This document shows, piece by piece, positions 44,691 through 57,301 of a stretch of 64,000 nt of DNA. The first letter of the stretch is position 1; each line of letters opens with the position of its first letter. The position numbers and the translations under genes were made by a program. The DNA is from Prinia subflava (taxonomy: Eukaryota; Chordata; Aves; Passeriformes; Cisticolidae). A model generated the notes under the pieces. That model was not told the origin of the DNA. It saw only the letters and a list, made by a program, of their open reading frames with translations, and ran no database searches. The stretch is from positions 2,854,501 to 2,918,500 of the forward strand of contig NW_026960607.1 in the NCBI RefSeq assembly GCF_021018805.1, read 5' to 3'.

Positions 44691-47600
44691 GGAAAAAGCC
44701 CCATGTTTTACCAGTATAGCATCTGAAACACCGCTGTAGTAAGAGTTGAACTGTGGGATTGACAGAGATATCACATCTTTTGTGACCTCAGACCTGTCTT
44801 AACAGCACTTGCAAGAATCACTGACATGGTCTTTTCAATTTCATAATTTTCTGGAAATTTTTTGAATTTTTTAAACTGTAAAAACTTGTGCACTTTTTAA
44901 AAAGCCGTAAGAAGAAATTCAAATGAACCGCTTTTGTCAAGTGTACATATAAAGTGAGCAAATTTAGTTAACTTTATGATCTTCTCAACAAATATCCCCC
45001 CAAAATAACTATAATCTCTTAAACAGATATGGTTGAGTTAATCACTTTAAATATTTAAATATATCATTAAAGAGAAGGGAAGGTGTGGTAGTTGAAGTAC
45101 TAATTGAGGAGACTTAAATTGAGTTCTTTACTGGGATTTTTTGTGACTTGACATAGACCTGCTAACAGAGAATTGGCAGAGAAAGCCTGAATCATTTGCT
45201 CACACTTCACACAATGAGAAGAACCATAGGGTAGACATCTCACGTAGTAAGTGTTCCTAGAATATTCTTTTATGTGCTCTCACTCACTGCAGACCTCAAA
45301 TGCATGCCAAAACTGATACAAAACTCTCTGTCAGTAGAAGGTAAAGGTTATGTTGATTGTTTCTCCAACTCTGTTCTTGTTAGGTGCTAGTTTAATATAG
45401 CATGAACTTGACAGAGCTAGATACAAGGGTCTCTGCAGAAGTGTTGTTGCAGTCTTGCTAGAATTTTGAAACAACAAAAAGCTTCTGTGCATATGCCTTT
45501 CTTCCAGTATGAAATAGAAGCAGCAGACTTCAAAGCTGTGGACAGACTGAGAGACATACAAAATCACAAGACACCCATTGATTAGCCTGACTGAGAGAAC
45601 TGGTATAGTGCCTATGGGATAGATTGGACATGACTAGGGACAAAATGTTTTAGGATTATGATATTTTCATTGCAGAGAAGGTAATTTTATTTCTAGGCTT
45701 TGAAATATCACGAGGTTATTGTGGAAAGAGTCTTATTTGTCACTAATCCCACACCTATATTGGATTCCTGATATTTGGTATCAGAGTGCATTGCTTATAT
45801 CAGAGAGCAAAACTTATATTTTGAAGATGTTTTGTATGTCTCCCTCAAGGTTTAGGACTGAGAGATCAAATGTAAAGTGAGTGTTTTGTGTGTTTCCTTT
45901 CTGAAAGTCTGATCTGGACTACTGTAGCTTTGATTCCAGCTAGGATCTAGAAATACAACCTCTTACACCTAATTTCCCTGGAAGGCTCTGTGCAATAGCA
46001 TTCATGCAATGTCCAGGAAGACAGACTTGCATTGGTAGCATCAAGGCCATGACATTTTTTACTCCCAGCCTGCCACCAATTTTATATACAATAGCATTCT
46101 TCTGAGTGTTTTACCTTAGAAGTGCAGTTTCAGCTCTTACCTCCACTGTTTTTAGAAACAACAAAGGGTATGTTTCATTAGATAATACAACCTTGGTGTT
46201 TTTCAATGGCAGGAGTGTCTTTTTAACATTAATAAGAAACTTTGAAAGCACAAATTTTCTAAAAGAGGTTTTGGACTGTGTGTGTTAGAGAACCAATCTG
46301 TGGGGGTCACTGTCCCTAATGTTTTCTCCTGATTAATAGCTGATAATGTAATATTATGCCTTGGGGGTTTATGTGTGTGTCCCATTTGAAAAGCCTGTTG
46401 TTTTCTATGCACTGTGGAGGATACCCAAGCATTTGCATAGTTTTAGCCCATAATCTTTCTCTGATGCAAATTCACATTTATAACATAGTTGCAATGCTTT
46501 CTTATCTCACAGGGGATTGCATGGCTAGATATACTAAATCACTATGAGATTCTGAGGGACAAAGGTCTGTAAACCACACTGAGAAAAATAAATGGAGAAC
46601 ATCTTGAAATTTTCAAAGGACAGAAAAGTAGAAGCATAAGATATTAGTGTTATTAGTACTGTTGTCTGCCCTACAAAAATAGAAATAATGCACTTCTCAT
46701 ATAAACAGCTCTTACTTTACATTTTAGGAAAAAATAAAAGGAAAAAAACCCTAAAATTTGCATATGAGAGCACAGTGCAACTCCTCTGTAAGATGTTGTG
46801 CTATGTATTCCAGCCAGACGTGAAATTTGGGAGGTACTTTGCAAGTAGAAGTGAAGCACCTCTTTCTTCTTTCCTTTTGAGGATCTTAAGAGGTGAAAAA
46901 TCTGACACAGGCTCTAAAAGAACAAACCACTAAGGCTGTGAGAGTTTACCTAACAGCAGCTTTAACAGAATTATATTAACATGTAGTAAAACACATGAAA
47001 TACATTCTTTTCTCAATTATGACTCAATTATTCACAATCTATTAGTTGCTGCCAGGAATGGATTGCGGAGAAGTGTGTTTACAGGTATTTAAATTTGGCA
47101 TAGCCTAAATCCACCAGAGTGCACACCACATAGGTGTGCTTGTGGACTGGACACTGCTATATCCTGCAACCATACTCAGCTGCTCACTCACCAGTCTGCT
47201 GAGACAGAGGTAAGGAAGAAACAACACACCCAGGCTGGCCAGGGATGCAGTAAGGAAAAATCCTTCTTAAGGATTAAATTTAAGATTTTTAGATTAAATT
47301 TTAAAACATGACAATGTGTTAGATCCTTCCTTTGAGAACTCATAACAAAACTACAAAAACTGTTATCCTCAGGTTTTTCTTCATTATGCTGGAACTTCTA
47401 AAATGAAAATTGGCTGAACCATGTTGCCAGTATGGTAGAATATAATATATTCTGCACTGTTCTTCATCTGCATCTGTATATAATCAGTTTTGTACACACA
47501 CATTAGACAACTGTTATTCCATTTTCTTATTTATAATAAGGTGATGGTTTCTAGACAGTGAAGACTGAACCTGCAGAGAGAATTGTCATGTCAAAGAAAA

Positions 47601-50600
47601 CATCCTGGTATAAAATGCTTCATCAATTCTCTTCCAGATTAACAGTACTATGTTAGCCATTTAACATAAAGCATAAACCTTTTTCTGTCTTCTTTTACAT
47701 CTTGGTTTGTTTTTAATTTCAGCTTACATGGTCCACAAAAATAATCTCGAATTAGGAACAGTTAGCCACTCTTGCAGCATAGAAAATAAATACTCTGGAA
47801 TGCCTTCCCTGAAGATAAAATTTAACCTGTTTAACCTGTTTACAATGAATGTTAAAAATCTTAAACTTGACATCAACAAGAAAGCATATCATGCCACCCC
47901 ACCCCTGGTAAAAAAAAGAAGAAAAAAAACCTAAAAAACCCCAAACAAACTAGCAAACAAACAAGAGCCCAGAAAAAACCCCACATCTCCTTTAAGTTCT
48001 AAAGTTCTGTGGACAAACATAAGCACCATTTTATTTCTAAATGAAAATTCTTGCCAAATTGTACAGATTAGGAATTCAGATGGAGATGTATATTTTTATA
48101 TGTCAAGTTTTCATTCTTTTAAATTATTTCAGTATAAAATTGCAGCTGCTCTCCTTCCATATCACCATGATCAAGTAGATGCTGGAAATACATCATCATA
48201 AATTTTAAGGGAGACAGAAAATTCCAGGATGTGAAACTTTTATGTATATACTTTTCTGTTCCACCCTTTTGTAACTTTATAGTCATTACTTAATAGAGAC
48301 TGAACATAAAGAAGAAATTCTAATTTACTATTTCCTCTATTCCTCTAGGTGGTAAGTAACTTTGGGTCAGCACAAGGAATGACACAGAAGGGTGCAAAAA
48401 GGATATGAGACTCATTTTGCAGAGGAGGAAAACGAGGCAAAGGTTTTCCAGGGAGCTCTCTGCAATGTCAGTTTTTCCAGTAGTGCTGCCTTTTCTAGGC
48501 AGCTTAGCCCTGCCTTGTTTCACTTTGTTGAAGCTGCCTGTGCTGTTTAGGCAGTGCTGACACATGTGCAGCCATGGTGTCAGAGAGCAGCTCTCCACAC
48601 CTTAGCTACCCTTATCCTCCAGGTGACCGCAGTGCCTGCTTTGCTGGTGAGGCTGAGAGTTTGGGATAGGGTAACAGTGTATTTTGGGTTTCGTATTGTC
48701 ATACTGCCATTTGCTGAGCTGGGCTGTGTCTCAATAGGAACCTAGTGATTAGATTAGATTAAATTAAATAATTGGGGTTATTTAATTTTGGTTCATCATA
48801 TTTGTATATAGTTATCAACTTCTACAACAATTTTTTTTTCACAAATTTATTTTTGGATTAGCTTTCTTATTATTTATCAGCTGCATGATTAGCAAAGAGC
48901 TTTTCACAGTTGTCAAGGAAATTCTAATTTGATTTGGTTTTTGTTTTGCTCTTTCTTAGTGACATTCTCAAAGCAAAAAATTAGAGTGTGCATTCTGGTT
49001 ATTAGACTACAGTTTATCTGTAATAGTATAGAGGTGTCTTTTTGTAATTACTTCAGTTTGTCCATCTTATTACTAAGTAACTTCAAGACAGGGATTCATT
49101 AAATTAACATCTCAGTCATACTGTATGAACTAGGTACCTGAAGTCATGCTTATATTTTTTATTGTCTTCATAGTTTTCCATATCTTACTTTTCTTGTCTC
49201 TCCATTTTTAAAAAGAAGCCTAGTTTCATTGTATAACTCTATTCCCTAGATTTATGCATCATTCAGTGTTTCTTTTACTTTCCTTTCTTCATCCCTTCCC
49301 ATATCAATTTTATAGCAAGGTGGCCTTAATTGAGCTTGGTAATATAATGTAGTGTTGTTGTAGGACCACCAGGCATCACATTTATTATCCACTAGCAATT
49401 TTTCTCTCAAAATGCTGCTTGCCACCAGGAAAAGAGTAATGGAACTAAGATGTATACTAATTCACATAATGATGTTCCTCTGAAGGCATTTTTTTTAATC
49501 CATGCCTCTAAATTCTGCAGTTCATAACTCATCATCATGGAAGAGCAAGAAGTTAGGTGAAATTTAATTGCATGAAATTTCAAAGATGTAAATTGGTCAG
49601 GGAAGGGAATATTTATTAAATTTTGAAAAGCATCTGATGCTAACATTAAAGAAGCTCTAGAGGTAACAGAATTCAGTGTGTGATGTTCTTCTCTGCAAAT
49701 CTGTTTTGCACACCCTCCTCATAAACTGAAAAAAGCTCCTATATATCTGCATTTGCAAGTGGGGCAGAGAAAGGCACTCACTGTGGTAATGACATTAAGC
49801 CCCTAATTCCCAGACTACTCTCTCAAGCAACTTGTGAAACATTATGCTTATGTGCAGCTTTAAATTAAAGATGGAAGTAAGTTTAAACCACTCAATAAAT
49901 GTGCCAGCAATTCTGTGTTCTCCCACTGGTAGCTAGTGGGTAACTGTAAAAGCCTCTCACTTTAGGCAAGCTGGTTTGTCTGCATCTTAAATGGCCACAG
50001 AGCAAACCTGCAATTTTTTCCAGTGCTGTGGCTTATTATTTCGCCAGAAAAGTATGATTTGGAGAAGTACAGCAATCTCAATGAAACCTTAAGCAGGTGG
50101 ATGAGGGAGAGATTGTCCCCCACACACCAGACTGAGAAGCCACTTCTCTAGCAATGAGATATGAGGGAGTCTCATATTTGATCCCAGCTACTTGACCTAA
50201 TTTGAGAGGGAAAGAAGAGAAGGAAAGGATGCTGCTGTGCTCTGACATGAAATCTGAATGTGTGCAGGAAGGAAGATAGTTTATGATGTCTATAAGTACT
50301 TTCCCTTATCTCCCAATGATTCTGTGGCAACCTTAGCAAAGGTGACTGTGAGCTGTTAGGAGTAGCATTAAGCCCAAAGGAAGGAATTGGCTATCCAGAT
50401 GGTTAATAAAGAATGGATAATCAGACAAATTAGTCTAGTTTTTAGAGGAAAGCACCTCTGGCCTGAGACTATGTGATAGCTTTAAAGTTTGATGTGTAGT
50501 ATGTAATAAGTTAATGAATGAAAGTAGAAAGATTTGTGTGAACAGAAATTGCTCTCATTGGTGCAGTGCATGCCCATTTAGTAATGTAGAGTCTTGAAGA

Positions 50601-50760
50601 TTATTTTTTTAGGAGGATAATTAAAAAATTAGAGACCTAGAGATACTCTGCTCCCGCTTTAAATTGGATTTGTCATGTAGATTTCAGTAGCTTTTTGTAA
50701 GTAGGTGCTGCAAGAATATATTGTGTTTGTGTAAGCTCAACTGATAATAAATCCTCTTTT
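44691..50760. other. Unique AT-rich noncoding DNA
   Basis: Six kilobases without a recognisable gene, LTR or LINE. Frames are 92 codons or fewer and unsupported. Confidence 0.55.
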
Positions 50761-51065
50761 TGACCCCTCCGAGGGTCTAAGCTAGCTCAGTCCTTCTCAG
50801 GCTCTGGAGGAATATATCATAGACAGGAAAAAGGACCCAAAAGAAGCTCTAACCCTTAGCTGCAGTAAGATGTTTATTCCAGGTAGTCTCCAGAGGTAAA
50901 GAGGGCATGCACAGAGGAACAAGGTCTTTTCTCAGCTCTTGTCAGGGAGGGGCAGTTTGGAACACAGCCAATGGGGTCAGAAAGGGAGGGAAGGGTCAAA
51001 CTACATGGTACAAGCTCTAGAGGTCCCTGAGGGGGGAGAAACCATTCCCACAGGGGAATGTAACA
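50761..51065 (-). repeat. 3' LTR of ERV2 (305 bp)
   Basis: On the minus strand it starts TGTTACATTCC directly after the purine tract AAAAAAAGGAGGAGA (51080-51066) and ends CGGAGGGGTCA. Minus-strand AATAAA lies near 50873. No second copy occurs in the window, so age cannot be read from LTR divergence. Confidence 0.85.
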
Positions 51066-51169
51066 TCTCCTCCTTTTTTTGTTTAAAAAGATACCAAGAA
51101 AAAACATCAAGTTCATTTTGACACGGAGTGTGGGTTTTCCCACCACTTATGGTTGGTAGGGAAATCAGA

Positions 51170-52460
51170 CCGCTTTAGGTTTGCCAACTCTATGTGGTTG
51201 ACTTCTGAGGTAGAAGGTATGAGGTTGTTAATAGCCTTGAAAATCAAACAGCGTAGGATCCCGAATGCTATTGTTACAAGGAAAAGAATAACAAAAAGTC
51301 ACAAAATTGTTTTAACTATAGAAGTCCACCACCCTGTGAATCCCCAGCCCTTGAACAGTTCCTTGATCCAATCTTCAGACTCTTGCTTCACTTGTCCGAT
51401 CATGTTGTTTATGCTTCGGAGGGCAGCATGGATGTTTGGAGCTTTTGAGGACATATTCATGCAACAGTCCTTCAAATTCCTGGCATTAATGTCCATGCAA
51501 TAACAAAAGATAATCAATAGCAGGGCGGTTCTGGATGGTAGCCTGTCTGGTAATTTCCTCGTCTTCTAGGAGAGAGCTGATGGCGATGGATGTTAAGTTT
51601 GCCTGTTTGACTACCCAGCACTCTAGATGGCCCACTTCACCTAGAGCTTTGGCTGCTGCTACCCACGGAAGGAACAGGGATACGGCAACCCTTTTTGACT
51701 TTGCCCAATGAAAAATTTCTGAATTACAATTTGGGTCCAGATTGTCAGAACTCCTCTTTTGAATTTTGTTTGCTGATTTGATTTTGTGAGTCCATTCGCG
51801 AATTAAAGTTTGGTTGGGTGTCAATACGGACAATCGAGCTACAGTACATGGCCCTCCTAAAAGCCAGGATGGAATTTCTGCCCATGCCCGATCCCCACAA
51901 ACCAAGAACAGTCCCCTAGGGAGGCTTCTGGGGCTAGAGTGAGATGGGTTGTCTCCTGCAATGTGGCTTATATTATGACACCACCTTTTTGCAGTAAACT
52001 CTCCCCGGAACTGTCTTATAAGGTGGTACTCGTCAGTGCTAGAAGGTTTTGGGATGACAGTAAAATGGATGCAGTATGTTGCAGGGGAAGTACCCAATAG
52101 TTCTAAATCTTGGGGTTCCTGAGCTACCTTGGGCAAACTCCGCACCCATTCCCCTAAGGGGTTCATGGCAAATACAGCTTGTTTTTGATGATCCTTGTGT
52201 GGTCGGGGGGTGTGTGACTCTGGAATTTTGTTGGACCTGTATTTGTCCAAACCTGCTGGAAATTCTCCAGCCTGCAAAGGAATTCCTACCAGAAAGGTGG
52301 ACATAGGGTTCTCAGCTGCTGCAGTGGAGAAACTTATGTTTTCCTGCTGAAGTGTCTGTGCCAGGATTACCCAGACGTTCTGACGTGGCTGAGGGACGAT
52401 CCATGCAGCTGCCAGACTGTTCAGCATTAGCAGGATGACAACTTGGATGGGGTTCATCAT
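51170..52460 (-). pseudogene. env: ERV2 env pseudogene
   Basis: A homolog of ERV1 env. The signal peptide (VVILLMLNSLAAAW) and most of the surface and fusion regions are readable from the ATG at 52460, with a basic QKR before the transmembrane part. A TAA at 51488-51486 follows the LLLLHGH stretch. A small indel near 51463-51468, inside the CX6CC region, then changes frame, and a TGA at 51301-51299 stops translation just before the membrane anchor. Sequence related to the anchor and tail continues to about 51170. No functional envelope is expected. Confidence 0.9.
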
Positions 52461-52557
52461 AGGGTTGAGTGGGAGGTAGGTTTTCTCTAGAAGGGAAAAA
52501 TAAACATTTTTAAAAACATGTTAAAAGGTTCCTGTTTCTGCCAGAAGGAATCCACAC

Positions 52558-53180
52558 CTAAGAAGATTCTTTCTCTTCCATCCGGCGGCATCTTCTCTTA
52601 GAAGCACTGGTTACTTGCGTCTTATCTCCTTCTGCTGGAGCTGGATTTTTGGGGACAAAAGGTTTCACCCATTTCTGGGGAATCCACCGAGGGCCTGAGG
52701 GAGTAGCCACACATGCATAGCCACGACCCCAGGTCACAAGCTCATAGGGACCTCTGGTTTCCCAAGTTTCTGGATCCCTAATCAAGACCGGTGGACGCTG
52801 AGACAATTTGAACTGATTACCACTGTTAAAATGACATACCACAGGTGGACTCATGTTTTCAAACGAACAATTCAGAAAATTGATGGTAAACATGGCTTTG
52901 CAGAGCTTCTGCTGTGGAGACATCCACGCAGCTGAGGTGTTCTGCCTAGCCAAAACCTGCTTGAGCGTCTGGTGTGCACGCTCAATCACAGCTTGGCCTG
53001 TGGGGGAGTGGGGGAGGCCAGTTTTATGTTCCACTCCCCACTGCTGGACAAATTCTAGGAACTCCTTGGACACATATGCTGGGCCGTTATCAGTTTTGAT
53101 TGTTTTTGGAATTCCCAACACTGCAAAAGCTAGCACCAGGTGATGCTTGGCATGTACAGACTTTTCCCCTGCGTGGGCAG
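52558..53180 (-). pseudogene. pol: ERV2 pol, integrase C-terminal part
   Basis: Continues the integrase after the solo LTR insertion: TDNGPAY with its catalytic Asp, SPTGQAVIERAHQ with the catalytic Glu, then the WIPQKWVKPF DNA-binding end and a basic tail. The frame agrees with the upstream part if the 745-bp insertion and its 6-bp duplication are ignored, so integrase was open when the LTR landed. Confidence 0.9.
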
Positions 53181-53925
53181 TCTCTCTCAGGGTTGCTGTT
53201 CCCTGAGATTCTCCTCGGGGTTGCTGTTCCCCGAGGTAATAAGGTTTTTTGTCTTCTCTAGCCCTAAGTGTTTCACGCCGGAGCCAGAGACGACAAGCTG
53301 AGTCTGCCAGTGCATGTTTCCAAGGTTGTTTATTCTTCATTATCTCTCAGTTCTTTCTCAGCTCTGCCAGGCCTCCCTGGCAGGGTACATTATCTTAGTT
53401 CTTTCTCAGCTCTGCCAGGCATCTCCAGCAGAGCAGGACATGCAGCGGACTGGGGCGGATCAGAGAGTCCTGGACCTTTTGTACCATTTCTCTGACCCAA
53501 CCACCGTTCACAACGTACTTTTTATTTACAGAATTTTACCAATACTCGCTACCTATCTTAACATGTCATTTCTATTCTAAACCAATCCTTGTAATACAAC
53601 TCAGCAGAAAATGGAGGAAGAGAACAAGAACAAGGAGGACAGGACCACTCCCCAATTCCTCCATCTTGCCTCTTCAAACCCATATACTAAAAATCCTAGA
53701 TTCTACATTTACATTCTATGATAAACTAACTACTACTTATTTTGCACTCTCTCAGCTTGTGATCCTTCATACAATGTGGGCATTCACTCCCATGGCCAGG
53801 GATCAGAGGCAGTGTCCTCCTGGGCTCTGTGTGAAGTTGGCTGACCCCCTTGTACAGATCCCAGACCCCCCTGTCCAGTCTCCAAACCCTCCAGGGTGGC
53901 CAGAGGGATGTTCTAGACTCCGACA
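53181..53925 (-). mobile_element. Solo LTR inserted in ERV2 integrase
   Basis: A 745-bp insertion flanked by GGGCAG at 53175-53180 and 53926-53931. On the minus strand it starts TGTCGGAGTC and ends GAGAGA, so the usual terminal CA appears to have become GA. Minus-strand AATAAA is at 53334-53329. It contains a 23-bp direct repeat (GTTCTTTCTCAGCTCTGCCAGGC) and, at its U5 end, two tandem hairpins (see 53186). Confidence 0.85.
53186..53235 (-). repeat. Two tandem hairpins with the same loop
   Basis: CTCAGGG-TTGCTGTT-CCCTGAG (53186-53207) and CTCGGGG-TTGCTGTT-CCCCGAG (53214-53235), plus-strand reading. Stems are seven perfect pairs, loops are identical, and the single difference between the stems is compensated on the other arm (A-T against G-C). 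Confidence 0.95.
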
Positions 53926-53931
53926 GGGCAG

Positions 53932-56030
53932 AGGCATACACTGCACCCGAATATGTGTCAGTGCTCACATGAACATATTTGAGGCGACCAAAACTAGGAA
54001 TGTGTGTGATGTCTGTCTGCCACACTTCACAGCTGCCCAGGGCCCTGGGATTAACCCCCATGCCCATCGATGGCATGGCCGGGAGCTGGCAGTTGGGACA
54101 GGTACCCACGATGGCTCGAGCCTGGCTCCATGTTAGCTGGAATTGTCGGATCAGAGCCGGCACATTTTGATGGTAGTGTTGGTGACTCAGTTTTGCCTGT
54201 TGGAAGACATCAGGGAGATGTGCCTTTTCAACTGGTGCAGCAAGGGAGTCTGCCTGGCGATTCCCCTCTGCGATCTCATCTGGCAAATCAGTGTGTGACC
54301 TCACATGCATCACATAAAACGGGTGCTCTCGGTGAGAAACCAAATAAATTAGCTTTGAAAGCAACCTGAAGACATGTTCATTCTCTATTTCTTTGAGCAC
54401 AGCCTGCTCCGCTCTGGACACTACTCCCACCACATAGGCAGAGTCGGTTACCAAATTAATTGGTTCTGAGAACTTCTCAAGAGCTCTTACCACTGCGGCC
54501 AGTTCAGCCACTTGGGGGGATCCCTCCACAAACTCAACATCAGTTTCTCAATGCAGAGTCCGTGGGTTCCTCCAAGTCATCACCGACTTGTTGGAAGCCC
54601 CAGATGCGTCTGTGAAGACTGTGAGAGCTTTGAGTGGTCTCCGACTCCTCTTCTCATGAGGAATGAGGTGGAATTCCTCATTGAACAACTTGTGGGACAG
54701 GGCATGGACTGATATTTGTCCCCTGTAGCTGTCCAGAGATAATTGGAGACTGGCATTGCTCTGCAGTAAATGCTCAAACATCTCTTTGGTCAATCTCTCA
54801 GGAGAGTTCTTTCCCTCCTCAGAAAGACTGACCGGGAGGTGAATACATGCAAAGTCACAACTGGCCAATTCACACAATCTTACCCTGGCCTTCCGAATCA
54901 GCTGAGCTATCAACTCCTGTGGCTCTGTGATGGTCTTGGATCTCTGGTGAGAGAGGAAGACACACTCTGTGATCAAGAGTGAATCTCTCTGCTCCTCGAT
55001 CCATTGAAAAATCAAACCATGCAGATGTGGCAGCTTCCCTAGAACAATGAAATGGAAGGGCACCTTTGGCTCACATCGATGAGCCTGCCTCTCTGACAAA
55101 GCTTTTTGTACCTTTTCGATTGCTGTCTTCGCCTCTGGGGTCAGCTCCCTGGGAGACATCAGCTCCTTCTCCCCCTTCAATAAATTGAAGAGGGGTTCTA
55201 GATCTTGATTTGTGAGGCCTAACCAGGGTCTTACCCAATTCAAAGACCCACACAGGGAGTGGAGATGCGCTAGAGTTTTTGGATTGCAACCAATTTCTAG
55301 GCTCTGCGGAACAACAGTCCTTGGAGTGATTTGCAAACCCAGGTACTTCCAAGGTGGCATCCTTTGAACCTTGTCCTCCTGTAATTGAAAACCAGCAGAG
55401 GTTAAAACTTTAACCACTAGGTCAAGCGTGTGTTGGAGTATAGAGTCATTGGGGCCACACACTAGCACATCATCCATGTAGTGAAGGATGATGGCTTCTT
55501 TTCTCTTGGCGCGTATCGGAGACAGTAATGAGGCTACATATTGTTTGCAAATGAAAGGAGACAATTTCAGACCCTGGGGAAGGACCCTCCAGTGATAACG
55601 CTTCACTGGGGCTTGTCTATTAACAGTGGGAACTGAGAATGCAAACCGTGGGGCATCTTCAGGGTGCAATGGAATTTGGAAGAAACAGTCCTTGATGTCT
55701 AAGACAGCCAAATGCCAGTCTCAAGGGAGCATTGTTGGAGTGGGCATCCCTGGTTGGAGAGGTCCCATGTCTTCTACAATTTTATTAATTTCTCGTAGAT
55801 CATGGAGCAACCTCCACTTGTCCTTCCCCGGTTTCTTTATTACAAAGATCGGGAAATTCCAGGGGCTTGTTGTCTCTACAATGTGTCCCTGAGCCAATTG
55901 CTCTTCCACGAGCTTTTCCAGCGCCTTGAGTTTTTCTTTACTCAAAGGCCACTGTGCTACCCATCTTGGGGTGTTTTCCAACCTCTTTAACTTTTGGGTA
56001 GGGCACTCCACAGTGGCTATTTGCAAAAAT
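53932..56030 (-). pseudogene. pol: ERV2 pol: reverse transcriptase, RNase H, integrase N-terminus
   Basis: The pol frame enters by -1 shift near 56030. Reverse transcriptase is readable with VLDIKD and YMDD (in ILHYMDDVLVCG), RNase H with TDASG, AELAAV and TDSAYV, and the integrase zinc site HQHYHQ...CPNC plus the first catalytic Asp (WQTDITH). Two in-frame nonsense codons break it: TGA at 55723-55721 before VLDIKD, and TGA at 54550-54548 within RNase H. The integrase is then cut by the solo LTR. Otherwise the frame is constant, so decay is moderate. Confidence 0.92.
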
Positions 56031-56040
56031 CCTGGGGTGT
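56011..56040 (-). promoter_or_regulatory. ERV2 pro-pol slippery site
   Basis: The minus strand reads CAG GAT TTT TGC in the pro frame, so G GAT TTT is correctly registered for a -1 slip into pol, and the pro stop TAG follows six bases later. It resembles known betaretroviral pro-pol shift sites. Confidence 0.75.
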
Positions 56041-57301
56041 CTTAGGAATGACCAATTGGACTCCCCACTGGGACATGGTGTCCCTCCTCCACAGTGGGGC
56101 CTTATAATCTGCTACGAAAGGACGGACATTCGCCACCTTTCCGTCAGGTCCCTCAATTTGCACGACGTTTTTTGAAATCCTTGCCAATGTGATTCCCCCT
56201 GTGCCCTGAAGTTTGCCAGCCACAGGTTGTAATTCCCAGTTTGATGGCCACATGCTTTGTGGGACTATCGTAATGTCGGCGCCTGTGTCTAAAACTCCAG
56301 CCACTAGGAGGCCCTCTGACCCACAAGCAATGTTGCATGCCATAGAGGGTTTAGGTTCTCCCACCACTTCTGTCCGGTAGACCTCTGGTGATTTTCCATC
56401 TGCTGTGATCTCTGCTGGAACCGGAATGGCTTGGGCAAGAATTTGCCCCTCTACGAGATAAAAGGGTGGGTGCATGCAGCGAGCCAAAAACATCAGGCCT
56501 ATTATCTTTCCCTTAATGGTCATGGGAGCTATCTCAATTTCCAAGGGTGTGTGCGCTGTCCCCAATAACAAAATACTCACTGTCCAATCCCATGTTGTGG
56601 CGGTGTGTGAAATTTGGTTTATTAAGTTTGTTATATGTTCCTTTGTTCCCTCCCCATCTACGTGTACCCCTGAGGCAAATTACGTAACTGTCAGTTTTCT
56701 GTCCGTCAGAAAGCCCGCGAGTTTTGTATTTCTCCCTGTCCCCTGGTTGGCAAAAGTTGAATATTGCACCTGTCTAACGGTCCCCAGAATTGCCTCTATT
56801 GGTTGTTTTGCCTTTACTCCTCCCTGACACCATCTGTATAAAAGTGTACGCAGAACCGCCCTCGGGGCAGTTGCGAGAGCAGACGCAGGCGCGAGAGATC
56901 GCGCTTGCCGCACAATTAACGCTGCTCACCTGCCTCCCACCCTGCCTCTGCTTCGTCACTTTAAGACCGCTGCCAAAGATCTCTCGAAACAAGAACCCAC
57001 AGGACCATGTGATAAACCGTCAGGTCCTGTGAGATGTTTGACAGGTCCACTGTTATGACCATCCACTCAGTAGATCTGAAATGAAAACCTTTGGTAGTCA
57101 CAAGCCTGAACTGGCCTAGTGGCTGCCAAACCTTGTTAGTTGAACATTTAAAATTTACATTTTTCTGCACCCCCACACCGTGTGACCCGCCCTCCCCCTT
57201 TTTTTTAGGAGAGAGGTTTTTGCCAATGTGAGTCCCGCTATATTTATATCTTTGCACGTTGTAGTATCAACAGCAGGTATGCACTGAAAATTCAGTTTTT
57301 T
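56017..57301 (-). pseudogene. pro: ERV2 pro pseudogene, interrupted by a solo LTR
   Basis: The 3' part (56580-56017) keeps dUTPase-like end motifs (YLVEGQILAQAIP), the protease active site VLDTGADITIVP and the distal MSQWG motif. The 5' part (57301-57011) keeps the early dUTPase-like block (GQFRLVTTKGFHF) but in a different frame from the gag-pro slip, after an A-rich run. A 409-bp LTR inserted between them. The gag-pro slip site A AAA AAC is at 57301-57295. Confidence 0.85.
56596..57004 (+). mobile_element. Solo LTR inserted in ERV2 pro
   Basis: 409 bp flanked by CCATGT at 56590-56595 and 57005-57010, starting TGTGGCGG. TATAAAA at 56837-56843 on the plus strand, followed by a CpG-rich stretch (GCGAGAGCAGACGCAGGC), looks like a promoter and R region. 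The right end reads CACAGGA rather than CA, so either the end has mutated or the boundary is three bases off. It has no similarity to the other LTRs here that I can see. Confidence 0.65.
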
